A stretch of DNA of 64,000 nt from the NCBI RefSeq assembly GCF_030867145.1, contig NC_134428.1, forward strand, positions 22,795,537 through 22,859,536, read 5' to 3'. The stretch's first letter is position 1. Every line of letters starts with the position of its first letter. This document shows, one piece after another, positions 52,561 to 63,999 of the stretch. A program made the translations under genes and the position numbers. Below the pieces are notes generated by a model. It worked only from the letters and a program-made list of their open reading frames with translations. It had not been told where the DNA came from and ran no database searches. This DNA comes from Opisthocomus hoazin (taxonomy: Eukaryota; Chordata; Aves; Opisthocomiformes; Opisthocomidae).

Positions 52561-55266
52561 GTTTTAGCTTGTTTCTAACAGTGAAGTGAAATTTGTGTTG
52601 TGCCCTGCCAAAAAAAATTGTTGAAGGGAGAAAGTTTTATATAGACTTTGTCCTTTTGGGGTGGTTTAACTTCAGTTAGTGCTAACGATGTGCTTGCTTT
52701 GGAAGCATTCCGTCAGTAAGACGAGTCCCTGCAGTGGCTCCTCCGTTGGGGACCCTCGGCCCCGCACCTGCCAGGCAGGTAGGGGGGCTCACCAGGGTGA
52801 CTTGGTAGCGGATGTTTTGCACTTTGCCCTAAAGAAAACATCGTTTTCACCTCAAGAAGACCAGAAGGAGAAGGTTAAAGTACATTTCAAGGGAAAAATT
52901 CAAATTATCCTAATTTGAAACAGTTAACTTAGGAACTTTACTAGTGGACTCTCTTCCTAGGGTCCTGAAAGTGAGCAGCCGTGTTCTGGCTCTCATGAGA
53001 AACTCCTGTCCGTCCTTTGTGCTGTAACCAGGCCTGTACCAGCTGCCTTGTCACTGGTGCTTGAGGTAATTTGTCCGAAACCTATTGCAGTCGTCTTAAT
53101 GCCGGTGGAAGTGTTGGCATATATACAACTGTATTGTTCAGATAAGTATGCTGGAGAGAGGACCTTTCCTCAAGAGTCCTTAATCAGGCGCTGGACAATG
53201 ACAGCTTTTACTCCAGCAGTGTTTCCGTTAAACTCACTGATTCTTTACACCAGAAATTCATTCTGCTCTGAACAAGTGGTTTCTGTGAGGTGATCTGTTG
53301 TTGGTTATGATCTTGACATCTATACTTCATCACTTGTCCGTGTAAATCCAGAAAACTGAGAAAAGTAAGGAATCCTCTGAGCACAACGTAGGCCTGTCTG
53401 TTCTGATGGTCGACTGAAGGTCTTAGTGCTGACAGAGGGTCCTGTTTATTGAATGTTCTGCTGGGAGTGGGACTGGCCTGTTTGTGGGATCTGTTAAAAA
53501 ATAGGTGGAGAACAATATTTGATTTTGTGTTTTGAGACCAATACTTTGGATTTTCAACAACTCTCTGTTGACAACTCTGTATAACGGGTAGTGCAGTAGA
53601 TAATGGACTAAATATTATACAACTCTAATACTCTGTGGCTCAATTGTGATGATTTTTTTTTCTTTTTTCCCTTCCCCCCTGTGTTAGGTTGTCTTGTTAT
53701 TCATCTCCACCTCGGCTAAGATTCTTATCCCTTTTGTGATACTTTGCTAAAGGAGTTTAAGTTCTCTGGGCACCAGGGTGAAAATTCTGGTGTTCAGACA
53801 TTACACAAAGTAGTGCAAGCAGACCTTACCCTCTTCCACAAACTGATTGTGGTCCGAATAGACAAAACAAAAGTGTAAAATAGTGAAGCAGGCAAGCAAG
53901 ATGACAGCCAACAGACATTAAGCGAAGTCTTTAAAGTAGTCATTCCCTTTATTACAGAATATGAGAAGTAACAAACAATTTTGCATAATCATTGAAAAAG
54001 TGATTTTTGAGAGAGGAGGAGAAGGAGAAGAAAAAGGGACGTACAGGACTAAAGGAGAGGAGTAGTGGGTTGTGAGATAGGTAGAGGCTGCGAAGGATGG
54101 ATGAGACGTGGTTAGAAGCTTGCCAAGCTCACCAGCCTTACCAAGGCTGCTGTGGGGGAGGGCACAAAGACTGCACCTTTCTCTTCCTGATGAGACTGGC
54201 AGCAGAACTCCTGCTGCGTGGCGTGTGGTTTGCCTTATTGATAACTTCAGAGTAACCCAGTGCTGTTTCTTGCAGGCCACCTCTTGTGGTAGTGGGTTCC
54301 TAAGTTTCTACCATAGTGAGATTTTTTAAAATAATGCTACTTATCTGGAAATAAAATGAAATAAAACAAATGGAGGATACGCTCTTGAGGGAGAACGGTG
54401 ATGTGTTTCTCGGCTGTCTGCTAGATGCAGATCATATGTTAGTACCTGGCTAAGAATTTGTTAGTGCCCACTGATTTGATTTTTTTTTTTTTTTTCCCCC
54501 CTCTGGTTGTGGCTTTTTCCATATCTATATACTGAAAATAAGCAATTTGCTATGATTAGTTTGCACTTACTCTTCAGTATATGTTGAAGCAAAATGTCAT
54601 TTCGCAGTTAGCTGATTTATTTAATTTCTTGGCTTTCTTTTATGCAGGGTTCTGTGAGAAAAACATTTTTAACATTGGTCAGTGTTCATATGTCCATTCA
54701 AAAACAGCATGTGAAACAAGAAATTGAGAGACATGTAACCTGTGCAGTAAGCTACTGTGGAAAACCATTCCCCTGGACAAGTATCTTTGACCTTTCAGTG
54801 CTGTCTTCCGTTTGAGCCTTCATCTGGATAGGTGCTTTCTAATTATTGTAATGGCTTTGAACAGAAATTACTGAAGTCTTAGAAAAAGTTCAAACTTGCA
54901 TATCAAATCTAGTGGTGCTAGTTCTGCATGCATTTCAGTCAGTCACTGTAATTATGCCTTTTGGTTACTTATGTCTTTGAAAGGTATATTGTGAATTACA
55001 AACAACTTGAAGGCAGCTAGTGCTTTGTTGTCTTGCGCAGCTTTCTTGCTGTGCCAGAAGCAATTCAATAACTCATACTGTAACTGGAAAAATATCCCTG
55101 TTTTTTTTCTGGTTTTTTTTCCCCTCCAGATTCAAGGTACAGATTTTACTTTTTGTGAACTGCTGAGAAGAAAGAGTGCCTGACTTGGAAGCCTGATTTA
55201 AAATGTCTTCTAGTTTATGAACTCACATCTTTTTTCCTCCTCCCCAACTTCCCTTCTGTTTTGCAG

Positions 55267-55380
55267 CCATAGACCTTTTGTATGGGGGTATATACTGCTT
55301 TATGTGTCAAGATTACATATACGACAAAGACATGGAACAAATTGCCAAAGAAGAACAACGAAAAGCTTGGAAATTACAAG
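55267..55380 (+). CDS. USP22: USP22 coding exon 3: end of the ZnF-UBP finger and start of the linker
   Basis: The exon completes Ala87 and encodes residues 88-124, then gives the first base of codon 125. It contains the final Cys pair of the finger (C97-x2-C100 in [13 protein letters not shown]) and the charged helix [11 protein letters not shown] that leads into the linker. The acceptor TTTTGCAG|CC follows a strong pyrimidine tract. The donor CAAG|GTTTGG is poor after the invariant GT. The exon is phase 1 at both ends. Reading past the donor stays open to a TAG at 55548-55550, and a better donor lies at 55459, so alternative donor use is possible. Gln111 and Leu123 differ from human USP22 (Ile and Met, from memory) and match the USP27X/USP51 type. 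Confidence 0.97.
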
Positions 55381-58300
55381 GTTTGGTTTTCCTGCCTGAA
55401 TTTCTTGTTTCTGTTTTTAATCATACCTATCCCTCCCATTTGTCAATGGCAAAAACCAGTAAGAGGAAGAAAAAGCTCTTTAGAGATAGTAGTGCAGGCC
55501 TTGGGAGAGAACGATGTCTAGCTATTGCTTTCCAGGAGTTAGACTGTTAGTTTAACATGTGCACCACACCTAATTGTAGCAAAAATATTTAAATTTTAAT
55601 TGCAAAAAATATAAAAATAGCTAACATTAATCCTGCAAAACTTGCATAATAGCAGAATCAGATCTGTATTAGGTAGAAAATGTAACAGTCTGCTCCTTTC
55701 GGCTAATTTAGGCAATACAGGCAATCAATCTGTTCCCCTCACATGAAATGCCACCCTTGTGTGATTTTTTTTTTCTTTTTTTTTTTTTTTCTTTTTTTAG
55801 TTAATAGAACGTGCCAGCTTACTTACACACCTGTGCTTTTGTGGTACATGCACAGTATCTATGTAGAAATATTTACACACAAATATATGTACACACATTT
55901 GTTTTATTCAGTTTGCTTTCCCTAATTTTTTCTTTTTTAGCCTTCACCCCAACAGTGGTTTCTCACTACCAGTGTACAATGACAGGTAAGAGGCGTGGGC
56001 TGGCGACGCACTTCACTAACAAGCGTCCCTTTGCTGATTATCCTGCCATTTTAGACATGAATCACAGTTAAGAATGCCAGTTTTATCGTGCAAATTGTTT
56101 TCCTCTTGTTTGGATATGTTCCAATGATTGAATGATTACAGCAGACTTGATTTCATATGCCCTTTCCGTAATAGAACTACTCCAAACCAAACCTTTCTCT
56201 TTTTTATTTATTTTTTTTTGAAAGGAAAGGAAGTAGCATTTACCTTTAACTGAGTAGTTTTTGAGCATCAGTTATAAAAGCATGTCATCTTCCATTTCCA
56301 GTGGCCTCTAGGGGGTGTGTTTTCTTAAAGTGGGAAAGTCTGTATCTGAAGACAGATGACTTCTGTCTAGTAATGTCTCTTACTGAATCCATGGCATCCT
56401 GTTTCAATGTGACAGCCTTAGTCAGGGCTGATATGACTTCAAACCATTCTTAACCTCATTTCCAATTTTAAAAATAGCAGCTAACGTCGTATTAACTAGA
56501 GCCTTTCTGATGGCATATCAAAAGTATAGCTGCTAGTTTCTTAGTTCCTACTACAGACCCCATTCTACTTTCTGCTTTGCCCCGTTTTGAGGGAGTGGAA
56601 TCAGAGGAAAGGAGGATAGTGAGATCGCCAGTGAGCCATAGGACAAGAAAATACGGCTTAAAATGCTTTAGCACAAAGCACTGGTTTTCAAAGCAAGGCA
56701 GAATGGAAGGAGTTTCTAAACCTTTCATTTAGGCTGTGCACCTCATCTGAAAACACCTTCAAAAACCCTTCTAAGCTGTGATGTTTAAGGCACCAAACTA
56801 ATCAGCTGTAACAACATAGCACTTCTTCATGATGCTATAGAAGAGGAAGGCCTCCCAGTTCCTTACTTTTGAATAAGGAAATTCAAAGAGCAATTTCTTA
56901 ATTGTGTTGTCCCAAGCAAAGGATATATTTGTGCCTTATCGACTGAGATACAGCCAGTTTGTCCTCCAGTGGATGTCAGGCTGCTATAGCTTATATTCTA
57001 GGGTAATTACAGCTACAAGATTGTTCATCTTGTCACCTTGGACCACAAAGTTGTGCGGTGAAGGGAAGAAACACCAAGAGGAGCTGCCAGGCAGAAGAAC
57101 TTCTCTATACTAGTTAACTGACTAATGAATGGTATATTAAATATATATGTGGGTGTATATTTATATGAATATGCACATTGCATCTTCTGTCACTGGAGAG
57201 CCAATCTGTAATGACCAATGAAGATATAAAATGAAGAGATAGACAATGATACACTTTAAATTACTGGTGTACACAGTATAGACAATTTTTCTTTAAAGTT
57301 ATGGCATAGGATCTTTGTTTTATGGCTTTGCATCGTGAAACCATGTGTGTTTACCCGCAAATTTATGTAAGGAATGGGAAAGGGAGATACATGCGAGAAA
57401 CAATGGAGAATTTTATCGTCTTTTTTTCCTTCTTCCTCCATTGCTTCAATCTATCCCCTCCTTCCTGTAGTGACTTGTGTTGTCTGAAAGATGATAAAGG
57501 GAGAGGGAACCCTTCTTCCTCCAAACTGAATGTCAACTTCAGTACAAACCCCAAACTCGGTGTCTTGGTTCTATATTTCTACCACAGAGTTAGTTAACAT
57601 CAGATAGTGTTGCCAACTTAGAGAACTTAAGAAGCGGATCCAGTCTGCAAAAACTGAGATTGGCTTAAAACTTGAATTGTCAATGTTGCGTATTTTCAGA
57701 CTTCTATCCATGGTGCTTGAAGGATATTAGTATGTACTTTTATAGATGCTCACATAACAACATGATGCCTGGAGAAAAAACTTTAAGAAAAACCCCAAAT
57801 ATAATGAGATTCATTTCATACTCTTGTAATATGAACTTGTAGTGTGATGAGTTCCCATGTTCAGCTGGAGTTCAGGGTTATGTGATGTAACTCTGAACAA
57901 GTTGCAACTCAACCATTTTTTTTCTTTTCTCTACTGTTGAATATTCTTTAATAACGAGGGAGGTGAGAATACATGGAGCCCTTCATTCTAATTAACATTT
58001 GGATTTTTGGGTGGGGTGGGGGGGCGAGGGGTATTTGCTGAAGTATAGCAAAGTAAACAATCTATACTAGTGATTACTTGAAAAATTATGACTTCTATGA
58101 TCTAGAGCCTTCATCGCCTTTTCCTTCACTCATCCATATCTCCCTGATAAAGTCTCTGAAAAAATTGTAATTTGTATATTTGACCTAGTAAAATTAATTC
58201 TTGGATGGAGATTTCACATGCTGACTTGAATCTCTGGCTATTTTATAGCATCATTTTTAAAATGATGAATTTTCACTCCTATAACGCTACTTTCCTTTAA

Positions 58301-60838
58301 TTGTAAATGGTAACCTGTGCATGTCTTGCAAATCTTTAAGGTAGTTTATATTGGAGTTTTTGACGTGTTTGTGGCAGTTACTAAACCTTTTTCCTTTTTT
58401 TTTGTTATTGTTGGTTTGGTTTTTTTTTTATTTTAAACACTGAACCATTCCTAATAAATGGTTCTGTTTTCCAAATTTTCAAGAGTAATAAAACCTCAAT
58501 ATTGTTGTTAAATTATATAGACAGAACAGAACACCTTTTAATTTCTGTCGCTGACTTAACTTGTGCTCTGTCTAATGAAAGGTTCCTGTAAGAAAGTTTT
58601 CTGTCTGTTTTGCTCTGTATTTGTTGTGGCATTAACTGTATGTGTTTTTCTGTTTGGTTTCATTTCTTTTTAATTGAACAAAATTTGATTCACCCAGAAT
58701 CCTGCAAAGTAATCCAGTTTGTCATGTTTAACTTCACTTGAAGGGTTGCTCTTGTGAAATGCTTTGGTCTGCATCTTCTATAAGCATTTAAGCTATATAA
58801 TTGTATATAGATATAAATATATATGAATAGTCCCACTGACATATGTGGAACTATTGCATGCCTAAAGTTGAGCGCACATGTGTTTCCAGGTGTGAATTTT
58901 GTTGTATTTGATTTAAAACAGGATTTAAACATATCCAAGTTTGTTTTTATTACGAGATTTCATCCCGTTGTCAGATTATACGAACTGTGCTTGGCTGTGT
59001 TTAAATTACGGTGAACCCAAATGCAAGAGTTCACGTTTACAGCTGGCCAGTGCAAAAGCTGGTACTAACAGGGTGTTGAAAGTTATTCTGAGCTTTTTTA
59101 CAAACCAGTTTATATAAATTCCGAAGGGAGTATTGCAAATATGAAAAGGGTTGCTGGAGACATCTAATACAAAACTTGTTGCAAGCCAATGTTCTGTCAT
59201 ATGTGAACTGTCCATATGTGCGTCTCTAAAGTTGCTTCATGCGTTTGCCTATGCATACTGTGTAGTGTGTTCAAAGCATTGCAGCTGTTTTATCTCATCA
59301 ATCTGTTACACAGTAATTAGTTTCCTTTTCTGTTTTCCTGGGTGTGTAGCTTGATGCTGAACCTTGGATAAAGGAAAGGGACTGTATGATCCTGGTATTC
59401 TTTCTTGTGCTTCTTGCATAATCTATTGTTGAATCAAATAGTGAGAGATGGGTGCATCCATGTAAATAAGAATTTCCTAGTCCTCAAGAATCTGAAAATG
59501 AGACCTTTTATTACTAGAACCTGGAGGGTCAGTAGTAACTATGAATTGAACATTTTTGGGTGGGTAGCTGCTGACAAGCATAGCTATTTCTGAAAATGAA
59601 GATCAAAGAGCTATTAAAATTTAATGTATATTATGCAGAATGTGTAAGCCTCTAGCTACGTTTTCTACTCCCCTTCTTTTCATATGTATGATTTATAATT
59701 TATTTTCTGTAGCACAGCACTGTTTCTGCTCCATGCATTCTGTGAAAAATAACTCTTAATTGACTTTAATCCTCAGTTTTAGACTATATTGCTTGTCATC
59801 TTATTATTCTTTATTGTTAATGCCAAGATGCTTATGTGACTCACTATAATTGACCTTGCATAGTAGCTGCTCTGTGCTGCATAGAATGCTGCAGCAATAC
59901 TTAGCTGGTCAGCACATAAATCGTCTCTCTTGTTCTTGTATCAGACTTACATTGAACACAACTCTGTGCTTGCTTTAGAGCTATTCTCTGTACTACTTAC
60001 CTGACTCATTTCTGCTGTGCTTTCCTTTGAACAAAAGAAATGTATTGGAGCTACAGTGTTGATGTTTAAAGAGAATAATGACAGATTTTAGCTGCAGCTT
60101 ATGAGAAAGGGTAGTTAAGTATTTGGAGAGCTTTGGTTGGTTGGTAGGGGGGAGGGTTATGGTTAAACCTACTACTAATGGCATTTTTAGGTAACGTTAG
60201 ATCTGTCAGTAAAGTGATCTCAAGTGTTAGAACTTGCTAATACTCAGTCCTAGATCACTGGTTATAAGGAGGGACCATACTCTGTAATGGTATATCCTAA
60301 GACATGTAGTAACTACTTAGTATATTGAATTACTAAATTCTGCTGTTCATCTGTAAAGATTAAGCCTGTATCTGTCCATTAAGTTGGGTCAATTTTGATT
60401 TATTTCATAACTTGTCAAAATTTGGTGATGAGATTTCTTGGTTATCCTGTATCTTCTCCTAAAATCATATGGTGGTTCTTTCATTTGACCTCCTCTGAGC
60501 ACAAAGAAATGCATTTTTGAGTAGCAGTGGTTTATTCTTGTGCTGGAATGTCTTTTTAACTGAAAGGAGGATTATAATCCAATAATGGAAAATTTATTTG
60601 GGCTAAGTATTCTTTATAAGTAAAGAAGTGTTTCCGTTTTTTTTAGTTCTTATTTGTTGGAAGATTGATATCTTTCTGAAGAATATTTTTTGAGGGGATT
60701 AAAAAGAAACCAGTCTCTTGTAGTTGTACATATATTGAATCTAACTTAATGGACAGCATGTTGAAAGTTTTAATTTGAACAGAGGTTTTTAATCTTTTTA
60801 CTAAACAGCTTCCTGAAACTTTCTTTTCGTCTGCTTAG
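55381..60838 (+). other. USP22: USP22 intron 3 (5.5 kb, phase 1)
   Basis: This runs from CAAG|GTTTGG to TGCTTAG|GC. It holds the candidate cassette exon 55941-55985, which would split it into introns of 560 and 4,853 bp. A T-rich stretch precedes that exon (55768-55799), and TA-rich words occur near 57140-57175 and 58795-58826. No transposable element or other gene was recognised in the remainder. Confidence 0.9.
55941..55985 (+). CDS. USP22: Probable USP22 cassette exon of 45 nt (USP27X/USP51-like linker segment)
   Basis: The acceptor is TTTTTTCTTTTTTAG|CC after a long pyrimidine tract, with a branch-point-like CCCTAAT; the donor is GACAG|GTAAGA. The exon starts and ends in phase 1, so it can sit between exons 3 and 4 without changing frame, adding 15 residues. 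With the split codons the peptide reads AFTPTVVSHYQCTMTG after KLQ. As I recall them, human USP27X has ASTSTEVSHQQCSVPG at exactly this place and USP51 has a similar segment, while human USP22 runs directly from KMQ to GVGEK. Position, length and the A-x-T-x-T-x-V-S-H-x-Q-C pattern all agree, which is hard to explain by chance. The segment would lie in the linker between the ZnF-UBP finger and the protease domain. Whether it is constitutive or alternative in this species is unknown. Confidence 0.78.
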
Positions 60839-60940
60839 GCATTGGAGAGAAGTATTCAACATGGGAGCCAACCAAACGAGAGTTAGAATTGCTACGACAC
60901 AACCCCAAGCGGAGAAAAATAACCACAAACTGCACCATAG
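60839..60940 (+). CDS. USP22: USP22 coding exon 4: linker before the USP catalytic domain
   Basis: The exon completes Gly125 and encodes residues 126-158, then the first base of codon 159 (numbered without the cassette exon). It reads [16 protein letters not shown] followed by a basic cluster HNPKRRKIT and NCTI. This matches the USP22 linker, with only conservative differences from human (Ile, Tyr, Arg and Thr where human has Val, Phe, Lys and Ser). The KRRK cluster is a candidate nuclear-import signal by composition only. The acceptor is CTGCTTAG|GC and the donor is ATAG|GTAAGT, a full consensus. The next residues of the family, GLRGLINLGNTCFMN with the catalytic Cys, are expected in exon 5. 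Confidence 0.97.
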
Positions 60941-63900
60941 GTAAGTTCTAGAAATCCTTTCTAAACCCAATTCTCATCCACTTGTAAGTTCAAAATTGTG
61001 TGGTGTTTTTCGATAAATATTTTTACCCTGAGGTGGTAGTTGTAGATTTCCTTAACTGTTAGGATAACAAATTTATTTTACACTACCTTTTTCTCACTAT
61101 AGAAGGATATCTGCTCTGTCACTTCAGGTACTGAGGATGAACGATCTGTGTAACAGCTACAAAACAGAACTTTTTTTTGACAATATACATTTAAAGACTT
61201 TAGCAGAAATCAGTGATACTGTCTCGACTCAGTCTTCATCAGCGGTCCAATGCAGGGAAGTATGAAGGGAAATCCTGTTGTTGAGATGTATGCTTGACTG
61301 TAGCAGTATATTGGGAAATGCATTTTTAGCAGACAGAATAAGCACAGTGATGTCTTTCTGTTTCAGATTGTAAACTCAAAATGGGGTCTCTTCAGTTTCA
61401 TATTCACTCTGAAAAGATGCGATTTGATCTCCATTGTATGTCAAATAGCAGTTTTGAAATGCATATCAGATGTTTAATGTTTGGTGTTCAGTACTCTGAC
61501 ATGTGGGCATGTATTTACTTATGGCTGGAGAGTATATGGGTAAGGCTGATGAAAATGAACAGTGTTGTCCAATTTTTTTTTTCTCCTGTCTTTAGTCTGG
61601 GGGAGTAGGGGGCTAGAAGCAGCTTCCTGACAAGCTCTAATGAAGATTATTGGGCATTTTCCTGTACTGTTAAATACACAGTAACACTTTATTGGTGAAG
61701 ATACAAGGGCGAGATGTAGCTACAGGCATTGGAAGTAGGAAACTGTTAAATTTTTTTCCTAATTTTAAGCTGCTTACTGTTTTGTGAGAACGCGTCATGC
61801 TTTCAGCATATTTACTTTTGTCAAAACACACCAAACACAATTGCTAAAACTTTCTAATGTCATGTTTCTAATACGGTAAATCATATTTAATCCAGAATAT
61901 GTGTGTAACTATCTGGAAAAATGGACTGAGAAGCACAGAGTAAGTTGTAAGTTGAAAACGTGTATGGCATGGCAATTCTAAAGAAGGGACCTATGTATGT
62001 GCAATAGTGGAACAGGAAAGACAGTTGGAAAAACATCTGGGCTTTAGAAACTTCAAGCAGCCTGGGAAAAAATAACTAGGCAAAGATTGCCTGCATCATG
62101 TTCACAGTGGGATTTTGTGTTTTATGAAACTGCAGTATATTTTGTAAAGGCTGTTACAAATTACTCGAGATAACAGAACTGCACATGTCCAAAAAAAAAA
62201 GTTTGATAGAATTTTGAAGGTGAATGTGACCTTTCTGAAGAATTGAAGCACATTTCTATGTTTCTTTTTCCAATTTGAAGGAATGCTGTGCCTACTTTTA
62301 AAGGATTTTAAATTTTTCAGTCTATTTAAAAAGGGCATGTCTGGTTGCATGAAATCTCATACAACGCTGCATGGGCGGGGGAGTGCTCGTGAAACACAGG
62401 GGATAAGGGAAATGACTGATCTCTTTACTTCTGCAGGCATGCTTTTAATAATTTCTCCTACTGAGCCCTGGAGCTGTCTGTGTGCCGAGATTTAGAAAGA
62501 GAAAAAAAATCAAAGCACCCAGGAGACATAATGCAGTTTTGGGCTACAGTTAAAAGAAAATGACTAGCTTTCTTTCACAAAAATACATTGGGGGTTTAGC
62601 TGAAGGAAGAAAAGACCTGCCATTGTCCTTGAGCCTTTTCTCTCCATCTAACCTGCTGCTAAATATATATCTGCTTCAGAGTCTTTTTCCCTTCGCTTTC
62701 CTCACATTGACTTGTCTGTTTGCAGTTTCAGATCAGTGAAGAGCCTATATGCAGACTGAAATGCTGCAATTATCTGGACATTCCCATTTCTCTCTTTTTC
62801 TAATACTCAATTCTTTTGACATCAAGTTTTTATCAATCCCATAGCAGATATTAGTGAATCCAGTTTATCTTCTGAGGTAGGTAAATGACTCTGAGAATAG
62901 GCATAATGTCCAGTTTTATTGCTTCTGAAAATGAAGATGATGTTGATAACCATCTATAATAAGCATTGCACATCTGTTGATCAGTTCTGTTTACAGAAGA
63001 GTCTGTTAAAGTATAACCAACTGCCTTTTATGTATAAAATGCTCTCTGCAAAGCTGTTTCAAGAGAAAGGCCAGAGGTGTTTGCTGCTTTGTCTTACCTC
63101 GAGAGATACACTGGTGCCAGTTGGGAGACAACATGTTTAACTGCTCTGCGATGACCTGAAATGGTTATTGTGCCAATGCCTGTTTCAGCATTTGTGTAAG
63201 ACAAATGTGGTAGTGTTAGAACTAAAGTAGGTGGGACAGTACTCTGAAACCTAGACAGGCATGGCCTGGAAAGGATGCACTTAACTTGTATGTGAAGGAC
63301 TTGCATATGATTTTGACTCCTAATAATTAAATACATTAAACGATGTTATTCATATGTGGAACACACTTAGGTGGTAAAGTATGTTTTGTTGTAGTTTCCC
63401 GGTACATCTGTATTATTTGCATGACGCATCATTTAGGTGAATGTTTTACTCTATGGCAGAACCTTCTTTGTACATAAAGGGATCTTTTTATTCCAGATTT
63501 GTAGCGATCTCACAATGCTTTTCAAACAGTTGGATGTGTCTGCTGCTTTTTGAGCTGTTTGAAATTTTATACAGCTACGGGATCCTTTGTCTTTCCTTGG
63601 CACCATAATTATGTCTGAAGAATACTCAGTCATGAAATTAATATGTTGGAAGATTGAACTGGTAGTTCCTTAGAGGAAATACTGTGCAAAACTCCTAGCT
63701 TTTGGTTTAGTGAAATGAAATGATGTTTCCATGTGACAATTTGAAAGCCATTGAAGAAGGAACTTCTTGTTCACATCCTCGAAAAAAGCAAAACAAAAGA
63801 CCTCAAAAAAACCCAAAAAATTTTGCTTCATTCACTATTAAAATGATGTGTGTGTTTCCATTTTCCAGCTAGTAAGAAGACAGAGTAGGTAGCTTTGCTT

Positions 63901-63999
63901 GAATTACTATTTTGCCATGGAGCAAATCTCTCGTCAAATGAAAACTCACGTCAGGCACCGCTGCGGGCTGTAGACACTGTGCTGATTCCTGCCTTTCAG
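60941..63999 (+). other. USP22: USP22 intron 4 (about 3.1 kb, phase 1)
   Basis: This runs from ATAG|GTAAGT to a pyrimidine-rich acceptor ending TTTCAG at 63994-63999. It contains short A-rich and T-rich stretches (for example 62190-62200 and 63784-63822) and no recognised element or gene. Confidence 0.75.

Larger units (their letters stand above)
41905..55266 (+). other. USP22: USP22 intron 2 (13.4 kb, phase 1)
   Basis: This runs from TTAG|GTAAGC to TTTTGCAG|CC, the latter preceded by a long pyrimidine tract. It contains two CR1 fragments (43277-43705 sense, 50932-51288 antisense), a 20-bp palindrome, a 15-bp A-rich minisatellite, T-rich runs (for example around 50410-50463 and 54480-54500) and a purine-rich stretch near 54010-54070. 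A pyrimidine tract ending CCCTGCAG|GTGAGT at 50172/50173 resembles a recursive splice site. A small GC-rich patch at about 52725-52795 was examined for a hidden exon, but its acceptor is weak. No other gene is visible. Confidence 0.9.

Noticed and set aside
52679..52918. Possible exon in intron 2, with a CpG-containing segment before CAGGCAG|GTAGGG.
   Set aside because: The candidate acceptor (CCCTGCAG) has little pyrimidine tract, the resulting exon would not keep phase, and the peptide resembles nothing in the USP22 family.
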